From: Endomychus coccineus | Taxonomy: Eukaryota > Arthropoda > Insecta > Coleoptera > Endomychidae | DNA: 64,000 nucleotides | Assembly (NCBI GenBank): GCA_958510875.1 | Contig: OY294070.1 | Coordinates: 18,343,631-18,407,630, forward strand | Direction of reading: 5' to 3' | Shown: one piece after another, positions 38,701 through 46,300 of the stretch | Position numbering within the stretch: position 1 is the stretch's first letter | How the letters are laid out: each line of letters starts with the position of its first letter | Translations under genes and position numbers: made by a program | Notes under the pieces: model-generated | What the model saw: only the letters and a program-made list of their open reading frames with translations | Database searches by the model: none | Told to the model about the DNA's origin: nothing

Positions 38701-41617
38701 CCCGTATGTCGCACTCCAAGCTACTAATGCGAGATCTCCAGAAGCAACAAGTGAAAAATCTCTTGACGTTCAGCAGACAAGAAATATAGAATCTTGTTGC
38801 ATTCCTGACCGGACACGACCCATGCTACAAACATCTCTGCACGCTGAATCTGGTGGATCAGCCCACATGCAGGAGTTGCGGCGTGGAAGAGACACCCCAT
38901 GTGCTGTCAGTGGACGGCATAAGCGATTGGTCGCCGGACATACCTTAGAGACGATAAAACTACCCCCGAGGAAATCAGAAGTAGTCCAGGCAATAAGCCG
39001 GGAAAAAGGCCATAATAAAAAAAAATAAATAGTAAGCTAGAATTTCAAATTTTTTTTTGCATTTTGTTCCTAATACCTTATATATCATTCATGACTATCA
39101 AGACCGCGGCGGTCGACCTTTCTACCCCCCAAAACGGGGTTTCAATCCCTCAGAGGTTCTTATAAAAACAATCCAAAAGTTTAGAAAATTAATGAATTAA
39201 GAGCCGAAAATGACCACTAGTATGTTTTTTGGGTCGCTGATCACGATTCCGCTGTTATTTTTGCCAAAAAACTCTCTTCAGCTGGAAAATTCGAGAAATT
39301 TGAGATTTTCCTGAGACGGTTAGAATAATAAAGTGCATTCTGCATTTACTCTTACTTTTAAGAGTGACAATACCTTAGAATCAAGTAGAAAATTTTGTGA
39401 ATCTTCTAAAAAATTCATCTTTCATGGTTCAATTTTTAAAATAAATTATAGGTTGATGAAATTGGTCCTGATGTTATAAGCCCATTGAATATTGTGAAAT
39501 AAATTCGGTCAAACAGAAATGAGAATCCTAATTTAATCAGCAATTTCTGAGACAACTATACATTTAACAACTTATTACATAAATCATAGAAGGGGAATAC
39601 TTGTGAATGTCCACAAATTTATTTGAAGTGTAAAATGTGTAATAAATAATATAATATCTTACCCTTTTTGGTTCTTTGGTGCATTTAGTCATATGAACAA
39701 TTTCATGGGCAGAAAACATTTTCGCTCTGTGTGTATTGTCTCGACATTGGGAACACAATGCTTGCCCTGAAATATGTAAATATGTTTAGATCGTAGCGTC
39801 AGCTAAGAGATCCCCAGAAAAATACATAATTATAAGAATTGTTCATTCAATTAGAAATTAAATTGAATATTGAAGACTTATGTTTAGAGAAGCAAGTTAT
39901 ATATGGCAAGTTCAAATGAATGAAAATAATCCATGAAATAACAGTTCATCACTACTAGCAGATACTGTTTAAACATGCAGTATGAAAAAAAATTAAAAGT
40001 TATTAGCGAACTTTTTTTGTGGACAGTAGGAGAAAAACTCGCTTTCAAACCATCCAAAGCCTGCAGAAATTAATGTGAATGAGATAACAAAAATATTAAC
40101 TACAAACAAATAACTGATTCTATGAAATGTCAACAAATCATGAGCTTGGAAAGGCTGAAACGAAAAATTTCCTAGAAGAGAACATCCAATGTTAATTTTT
40201 AAAATAGCAATGAACTATATGAGCACACTCAAGAATTCAAATCTATTCGGATCCTGCAATATGGGTTGATACTGAATCAATATTATTATTACCGAGTTAT
40301 TTATCAAACTTATTTAAATATAGATTCAAAATTTCGTTAACATGAAACAGATAATTTAGTAATGAACTCACTACTAGAGAAATAAATGATTTATCAATCA
40401 TTTGGTGCCTAGACTTGTCCTATAATACATTCTTTCCTAAGCTCCGGTCTACGGGATCCCAAAAGACTTCACCTTGTACATATAAAAATAAAAGCACATA
40501 TATTCTAAATGAATCTAACATGGATACAGGACAGGCATTCAAATAATTCACCACAAGTGTTGCAGTAGTACATATTAAGTCTATCTCTCTTGTCACAGTT
40601 CGAGCATGGAGGATTTTCGCTGTTTGCAATATCTATTAATTGACGCATTAAAGAGTCAGGAGGTGGCAACATTGAACCATCTTTCAATAATGTTGGTTGT
40701 CTGAAAAAAGATATAGTCAACAAATTCTCAAGTATTGACTATATAGTCAATAAAAGTTTAGAAAACATTTTTTGGTTTTCACCAAATTTAATCAACTGTA
40801 ACTTAAAACAAAAGAAAAAATTCCAAGTATAGAATCATAGCAATAATTTAACACACCCCATGCTGAAGCGTCTTAAATGGTATGATAAATATGGGCAATA
40901 CGACTTTTCACAGGACACTGTCCACTGAAGAAATACCTATACAGAACAGGTCTAGAACAAAGGTCATTATGCAGACTGTGTGATGAGAAGAAGTCCACTG
41001 AAGATATACTGTGCTAATGTGCCATGCGATTACAGCAGAAGGAAACACTTCGGTGACAGCAATTTTAAAGTCAAACAAATACTAGACTTCTTCATGGAGA
41101 CTGATAACTGAAAAGACACAGTTCTTTGGATTCTAACAGAACTAGTCAAAAGGTCAGTACTAATAAAGTGAAAGTCTTGTATATTAAGGAATATGTTCCC
41201 CTTAGAAAGTGTTTTGACGTTTATGAATAAATGTGGACCTGATTAAATTCAGTAAGACCATTAGTCATTTTATACAAATCAAAGAAATATCATTACTAGA
41301 TTAGAAGAAAATGTTTCAAATTTAAAATAACACTTCACATATGCCTATGCTTTGAATAGCATAGTATACTGCAGAAAAAAAAGAGAAGTGTCAACCATAT
41401 AGGTTTTAGTTTTTAAGAGGTAATCAAACTATTACATTACCTACCTGCAAAAAGGACAAATTAGACGCCGATCTTGCTCCCGGCCTCTTAAGCATCTTGC
41501 ACAAAATGTGTGATAACAATTTAAAATACACGGTTCGGTAAAATAATCGTGACAAATAGGGCACAATAATGGATTTTTGGGGAAACTCATCCCAGTTTCT
41601 ATCCCAGGAGGCTCCAT
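26798..41617 (-). CDS. RNF207: RNF207-type RING finger / B-box / coiled-coil protein, 12 exons
   Basis: Exons from 5' to 3' (minus): 41617-41445, 40700-40552, 39766-39663, 37793-37614, 37492-37288, 34976-34835, 34776-34664, 34493-34268, 34130-33814, 31602-31204, 31035-30836, 27136-26798. All junctions are GT-AG and phases agree, giving 848 codons. Exon 1 encodes a C3HC4 RING (CPICHDYF ... CPFC). Exons 2-3 encode a first B-box (CSNCDKRD, YYCNTCG, CSQCRDNTHRAKMF) and exon 4 a second (CHQHGEQF, MLCVNCFRDL). Exons 5-9 encode coiled coil. Order and spacing match vertebrate RNF207 from memory, for example the block around MPVLQLHLVLC and the WEE motif before YIRSL. Vertebrate RNF207 is a putative ubiquitin ligase linked to cardiac potassium-channel (HERG) trafficking; the insect role is inferred only. 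Exons 10-12 add a basic, Ser/Lys-rich tail absent from the human protein (about 630 aa). The start is the first Met before the RING. A possible poly(A) signal (AATAAA) lies at 26462-26457 on the minus strand. The introns are full of transposons. Confidence 0.93.
28100..28560. repeat. Dispersed repeat shared with 45540-45950 (inverted)
   Basis: Contains TCATTTTGACATATGCCTCG, GAGCTCGCTGCGCGTAAGTT, AATAAAGTGTTTTTTGCTAT and GGGCCGCTAGCTTTTACCCG, all present in reverse complement at 45540-45950 inside a 953-bp TA-flanked element. A short plus-strand ORF (28068-28334, MADKNWYYIDLNKNIPRSSV) overlaps it; I do not recognise it. Confidence 0.7.
28690..29000. repeat. Degenerate tandem units with the recurrent AGCGACCC motif
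   Basis: Two units about 140 bp apart carry ATCGTAATCAGCGACCCC (28721-28738) and ATCGTGATCAGCGACCC (28866-28882), each followed by AAAACCCCC. A G-rich run lies at 28806-28845. Confidence 0.55.
29285..29834. repeat. Foldback repeat with arms of about 165 bp
   Basis: CCACCAAAAACATTCTGTAA near 29312 through GTGACTTGGCCGTTGAA is inverted at 29672-29834, with a spacer of about 200 bp. The same structure recurs at 60340-61115. In both places the right arm forms the 3' end of Helitron coding sequence on the minus strand, so the foldback appears to derive from the Helitron end. Confidence 0.75.
29762..30079 (-). pseudogene. OTU-domain cysteine protease fragment of a Helitron
   Basis: The minus strand reads GYQVVGMPKDGSCLFHSISF, with the OTU catalytic D-G-S-C-L-F-H-S-I motif, then SIRSTIVAYVAEHWDEMQ. 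It is followed by the tail HVSTKRSEIPPKTFCKKL, shared with the Helitron helicase ORF at 61047. OTU domains are known passengers in insect Helitrons/Helentrons. The catalytic His block is lost at the junction. Confidence 0.75.
30140..30172. repeat. Fragment of the ACGGTCGTATA hAT-like MITE
   Basis: TATACGACCGTGG matches the ends of the MITEs at 42172-42669 and 54478-54893. Only one end is present. Confidence 0.45.
30200..30645 (-). mobile_element. Helitron terminal region
   Basis: Collinear with 61820-62240: GGGCTCTTGTGTTTTCAAAT (minus strand encodes PGDPYLKTQEP, a helicase segment), a GAGT microsatellite (30386-30420), and the hairpin GGGGGCACTGCCGTGCCC at 30632-30640. After it comes CTGA followed by T (30642-30646), compatible with a Helitron CTRR|T end. 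Orientation relative to the coding strand is uncertain. Confidence 0.5.
31860..32960 (+). mobile_element. PLE 3' part: GIY-YIG endonuclease and hammerhead tail
   Basis: An open frame (31881-32513) runs through [37 protein letters not shown], then the GIY-YIG domain ([48 protein letters not shown]). The 3' tail of about 440 bp ends with the motif at 32893. A sister copy is at 47590-48640. It lies in RNF207's ninth intron, antisense to the gene. Confidence 0.9.
32893..32932 (+). ncRNA. Hammerhead ribozyme motif of the PLE at 32 kb
   Basis: GTCTT-CTGATGA (32898-32904), helix II GGTC/GACC with loop GTGA, GAAA (32918-32921), self-complementary helix III CGTACG, then G where A, C or U is required at the cleavage site. 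Partial helix I (TCTT/AAGA). Core intact but cleavage base mutated. Confidence 0.6.
34209..34256 (-). ncRNA. Hammerhead motif inside an RNF207 intron, sense orientation
   Basis: On the gene's own strand: CTGATGA (34249-34243), helix II GGTC/GGCC with loop GTGA, GAAA, self-complementary CGTACG, and cleavage triplet GTA. All core bases are canonical. The proximal helix I is broken, but a distal ATATTCG/CGAAAATAT pairing is possible. The intron (34267-34131, 137 bp) aligns with the PLE tail at 48557-48650 along most of its length. Confidence 0.65.
35190..35850. repeat. Dispersed repeat shared with 63500-63960
   Basis: 35225-35390 (TCTCACGCCATCTATGAATAG, GGGACATCTATTC in inverse) matches 63770-63960 in reverse. 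35560-35850 (CACTATGGTTTATCGTTA, AATTCATCTCACA) matches 63545-63760 in direct orientation. Two modules are thus rearranged between the copies. No ORF of known type. Confidence 0.6.
35860..37070. other. Intron sequence of RNF207, nothing recognised
   Basis: AT-rich; no exon, transposase or RNA gene is supported. Confidence 0.45.
37075..37245 (+). repeat. Degenerate PLE 3' tail
   Basis: Collinear with 13205-13385: AACAGGCACATTTTGA, TTTGATGATGGCTA, AGTGGATAA, TTTCTTATTTGTAGTGTTAT. The hammerhead core is decayed (TTGATGA, no GAAA). Confidence 0.65.
38040..39030 (+). pseudogene. I/R1-clade LINE 3' part: RT tail and RNase H
   Basis: The plus strand reads MHWVYTTIVRPIVIYA, LACLGITDPMSTTPTAAMER, LLGLEPLHLAVQAEA, then the RNase H start VWFTKGLKTEKSTGAGIV (usual WFTDGSK, catalytic Asp lost), then TGHDPCYKHLCTLNL and CRSCGVEEETPHVL. 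Ends near 39025 in an A-rich tail. It lies in RNF207's third intron, antisense. Confidence 0.85.
39010..39330 (+). repeat. Repeat unit with the GGTCGCTGATCACGATTCC motif
   Basis: Homologous to the inverse of 50180-50385: shared TTGCATTTTGTTCCTAATAC, ATTCATGACTATCAAGACCG, AGAAAATTAATGAATTAAGA and the motif at 39231-39251. It follows directly after the LINE tail. Confidence 0.8.
40905..41110 (+). pseudogene. I-clade LINE RNase H-end fragment
   Basis: The plus strand reads, with frameshift, TGHCPLKKYLYRTGLEQRSL then CRLCDEKKSTEDILCQC, the zinc-knuckle-like tail after LINE RNase H. It lies in RNF207 intron 1. Confidence 0.75.
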
Positions 41618-42171
41618 TTCTGAATTACAATTGCTGCAAATGATTGTATGATAACACTTGTACCGGATAACTTTTAATTAAACTTTTACCTGATAAAGTA
41701 TATAATAACGAAAATCTGAGGTAATAATAAATAATGTTGACCTACAAATTTCAGGACTTAGAGCAGAGAAGAGAACAACTTTTTATTATGACAGACACTG
41801 AATCTGAGCGAGTTTTGTGTACACTGAACACACTGTCATTACATACCAGAAAAATACTATTAAAGTACTGAGGGCCATTCCTGCCATCCTCTGTGCAATG
41901 ATGAAACTTTCAGTGTAAATTCCTGATGTGAGCTTTAATTTGATGCTATACAAAATACGGTACAAACGAGATAGCATACTCAGAAAAAATAAAAATTGAG
42001 ACTAGACACGATACACAACTCAGTATTGTGAGTATAGAAGCTCTAATGTCAGCTTTAAAACATCACAACAACTCGTAACACAAGAGACACGTTAGACAAC
42101 TGTCAGAATGCGATTGCGGGATTTCGTAAACTCTGAAAATAAAAACCTGTGCCACGCGGTGAACCTCAGAC

Positions 42172-42669
42172 CAGGGTCGTATGTACAGTCTGGAAACTCG
42201 AGACAGTTTCCTATGTGAGAAGTGAGCCCGCTAAGCTTCATCTGTTGCATAGTATCAAAAGGGTGGCGCATGAGTCGAGGGATGCTCTCTGGCACGTATA
42301 CGACCATAGTCAAAGTATACAGGTCTGCCGGAGCCTCCCTTCTATTCTTTTTAAAATTCGAGTGCAAGCTGATTGGTCGTTTATTTCGTTTATTTAATGT
42401 TATTGACGACGATGTAATATGATGTTGTTACGTGCCGGCGATGTGATTGGAGGAGCTAGGTGACGTCACCTAGCGCGAGAAACGATGGAAGGGATACTTT
42501 GACTATGGTATACGACCGTGTTTGAAAGATATAGCGCCTAATCCTGACATCCTGACAACATATTTCGATCCATGCGCTAGCTGGTGGCTGAGCAAGGGAC
42601 TACGAGTTTGGCGACATGTAAGACACTCATGACAAACATAGAGTTCCCAGACCTGTATATACGACCGTG
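42172..42669. mobile_element. hAT-like MITE between RNF207 and Phb2, with a nested relative
   Basis: The ends CAGGGTCGTATGTACAGTCT and the inverse of AGACCTGTATATACGACCGTG are flanked by CCTCAGAC (42164-42171) and CCACAGAC (42670-42677), an 8-bp duplication with one mismatch, as for hAT. Inside, 42293-42527 has its own inverted repeat (CGACCATAGTCAAAGTAT and inverse), a related nested element. Same family as 54478-54893. Confidence 0.75.
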
Positions 42670-42861
42670 CCACAGACTAATATGTCTGTAGTGTGCTTAG
42701 TGAAAAAGATGGTGGAGGGGCCACTCTACTCGAGTTTTAGCCATTAAGTTAGAATATCTAACTCGATGATTTTATCATCATATTGGGTCTTAACATAGAA
42801 ATAAGAATATGTGTAAAATTCAATTGTGGAAGCCGTTACTTTGTGATAGTTTATCATTTTA

Positions 42862-43042
42862 ACGAAATAATAAATAAAACTACTTTGTTTTACTATCACT
42901 GATATTTAATATAGTCGTTACTATAGTTTCAACACTTTTCGTCTGAAGATGACACGTTTAGTGTTGAAACTATAGTAACGACTATATTAAATATCAGTGA
43001 TATTAAAACAAAGTAGTTTTATTTATTATTTCGTTAAGAATA
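42862..43042. repeat. 181-bp near-perfect palindrome upstream of Phb2
   Basis: Arms run from GAAATAATAAATAAAACTAC through TAGTCGTTACTATAGTTTCA, inverted around a 20-27 base centre near 42950. Its right edge lies about 270 bp before the Phb2 ATG, in probable promoter sequence. Confidence 0.9.
42939..42981 (+). ncRNA. Hammerhead-like motif in the palindrome
   Basis: TCGT (42939-42942) pairs with ACGA (42978-42981) as helix I; CTGAAGA (42943-42949) fits the core CUGANGA; ACAC/GTGT forms helix II with loop GTTTA; GAAA 42966-42969; helix III is the self-complementary CTATAG, closed by A-T; the cleavage triplet is GTA. All three helices and every core base are present. Confidence 0.6.
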
Positions 43043-43313
43043 TGTGTCGTATTATTTCGTTAAGAATATGTGTTGTATAACAGTTCTATGCCTTACTTGG
43101 CATAGCTATTCAACATTTAACTCGTTACATCTATGGTATTTTTGCAGAATCTCAATTACAATCATTGAGTTGTTATGAGGCTTCTATGATCTCAAATGTC
43201 GAAAATTTTAAATGTCATTTTCTCATTGTCATTACATCACGTTCGACCATTTTGCGGTGTTTCACGTGTGGTAGATTCGAAATACAAATTCTGATAATTA
43301 TTATTCGGTCATA

Positions 43314-46300
43314 ATGTCACAAAGCAAGTTAAATGATTTCGCAAATAAATTGGGAAAAGGTGGACCTCCTGGGTTGGGCATAGGACTGAAATTACTAGCT
43401 GTCGGAGGTGCAGCAGTTTACGGTTTATCACAAGCGATGTATACAGGTTAGTTTAAAGTGAACTAATTTAACCCCATGATATGATGAGATTTGTTATGGC
43501 TGAAACCGGTCAAACATATTTTTGATTCAAGAAATCTTTCAGTGGAAGTTTATAAATAAGGAGAAAAAACAATGATTATGATACAAATGACAATTTTGTT
43601 ATTACTATAAGCTCATCTCAATTCCATTGCTCTATTTCAGTTGAAGGAGGTCATCGAGCTATAATATTCAGTAGGATTGGTGGGCTTCAAAAAGATATAT
43701 TCACAGAAGGCTTACATTTTCGAGTGCCCTGGTTCCAATATCCCATTATCTTCGACATTCGGTGAGTTTATCAACTTGATAATTGAGTTTCCTTTATGAT
43801 GTTTGCATTCCAGTTCAAGGCCAAAGAAAATATCATCACCCACAGGTTCTAAAGATCTTCAAATGGTAAACATTACACTTCGAGTCCTATCCAGACCAGA
43901 TGCAATGAAACTTCCAATTGTATATCGACAATTAGGTTTAGATTATGATGAAAAAGTTCTTCCATCAATTTGCAACGAAGTTTTGAAATCAGTTGTTGCC
44001 AAATTCAATGCTGCACAGCTTATAACCCAGAGGCAACAGGTTAGTATATTGGTGGAACATCTGAGTTTATTTTCAATCAAAATTACTTTAGGTATCACTT
44101 TTGGTGAGGCGGGAATTAGTGGAAAGAGCTCAGGATTTCAATATCATATTAGACGATGTTTCTATCACAGAATTATCTTTCGGAAAGGAGTATACGGCTG
44201 CAGTAGAAGCTAAACAAGTAGCTCAACAGGAAGCTCAAAGAGCTGCTTTTGTTGTAGAGCGAGCCAAACAGGAAAAACAACAGAAAATTGTCCAAGCAGA
44301 GGGAGAGGCTGACGCTGCCAAGATGATATCCTTTTTCTATATTTTCTATTCTATTTATTTATTTAACGTCAGCCTATTTCTGCTACTGCAGCTAATCATT
44401 GAGGCCAGGAGACACACTACTATTTAGCTTCCCATCTGAAGAAAGGCATAGTTAGACATTATCTTGCCCAATAAATATCATCGTCTTTTGGCTGAGATAT
44501 TTACAAGGGCTACATTTTTGAATTTTTTTTCCTTAACATTATCTCACTTAGGAGAAGCCATTGGCCGAAATCCTGGATATCTGAAACTTAGAAAAATTCG
44601 AGCAGCCCAAAATATTTCTAGAACGGTAAGTTTTTTTTCACTTTGACTACACTAGAGGGAAACCTATAATGTTCGAGGAACATCATGTGAGCTAGCGGTG
44701 GAATGTTGGGAGAGGAGATAAGCATTTGAATTTTTCTTGAAAGTTGGAGGTTATAGGCATAGAGAAAGATCTCACTAGGTAAAGAGTTCCACAACTTTGC
44801 TGTTCAATAAAAAAATTAAGTCTGGTAAGAAGAAGTTCGGCAGGTTGCGAGATTGACAATGAAGGGGTGACTAGTTTGAGCTTGTCTAGTCCGCCTATCT
44901 GGAATCTCGTGTTGGAACAATAGATTTTTTATGAACACTGACCATGGAATTATTTATAGAAAAGGAAGAGATCTTTCACCTTTGTATGATGTTCTAAACA
45001 AGTCAATGAACTCAATCAGAATCTTAAAAGTCTGGTTATTTTCTTGGATCTTGCCAAGACCTTCAATACGGTTTCCCATGATATACCGGGATATCAAAAA
45101 TTATCTTGGTCAAGGGTGGTTGTGGAATCTAAAACGTGTGTCTTACTTTACGTTTGAAATAATTATCTCACTGTCACACTGACATCATCAATAACCTACA
45201 AATTTCATACCTATTTATTTCAGTTGTAAAACAATAATGAACTACAAATTATGAATAATTATGTGAACTTTGAACCTTTTTAGAGGTCGTGATAGCCACA
45301 ATCCGGGTCAAAAACTGTTTTGAAATAGTTAATTTTCCGTAAATCGAAAGACGTTCACGTGAGAAGCCCGTAGCACGCGAGTTAGAAAAACTGGTTGTAC
45401 CTAATACGGCTTTACGACGACTTTTCGCGTGCCGTTTTCGCTCCATGTAGTTAGATTTAGTATCGGACCGTGTCCGACGGCCCTTCTTTTTTCGATAAAT
45501 GTCCATTAAATAGGAAAATTTAATTAAAACAGTTTGAGCTATTCTCAGATCTCAGCTACACGCGTCTAACGTGCGACGTACCAGGGGGAATTTTCTCGCG
45601 ACTAAAATATACACGAAGCGGGTAAAAGCTAGCGGCCCATAGCCAAAAACACTTTATTACAACTGGCGCACGGGGCAAGAAACGGCCCCAAATTAACAAG
45701 ACCGAGGTAAAATGTATAAACTCTAACTTACGCGCAGCGAGCTCCTCGAGGCATATGTCAAAATGATTTCGTTCGTAGCTAATTACATAGGACAACTGGC
45801 GTTCATGCAATTATGTTTTTAGATAATTCTAACCTTCTAATTTCGATAGGCCACGTGAAAATCCTGGGGTCCAAAGCGCTAAAGACTTCTGAGTGTTACA
45901 ATATTCGTATAAAATTGCGAAATTTCGCACCCTTAGAAACTTCATATTAATTATCACTTAATTATTTCAAACGTAAAGTAAGACACACGTTTTAGATTCC
46001 ACAACCACCCTTGACCGAGATAATTTTTGATATCCCGGTATTAATTGATAATATCGGCATTAGAGGACCTGCTTTAGCAGTACTTACTAATTATTTACAT
46101 GCGCGATCGCAAATTGTACAAATAAATGACACTTCAAGTGAATCCGAGGTGAAAATCGGCATACCACAGGGAACAGTTCTGGGACGAATATTGTTCTTAA
46201 TTTATATAAATTCGATAGGGAGTCTCCCGATTGATGCAAAACTGAACTATGCTGACGACACAGTTATTATATTCAGTGATAGACATTTACATTCACTCAT

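Noticed and set aside
44092..44427. Phb2 ORF reading on past 44325 into a hydrophobic tail
   Set aside because: The extra residues are intron translation; the prohibitin sequence resumes at 44548 after the AT-AC intron.
45556..45810. Minus-strand ORF with [15 protein letters not shown]
   Set aside because: Lies in the repeat shared with 28 kb, is not preserved as a frame in that copy and has no recognisable domain.
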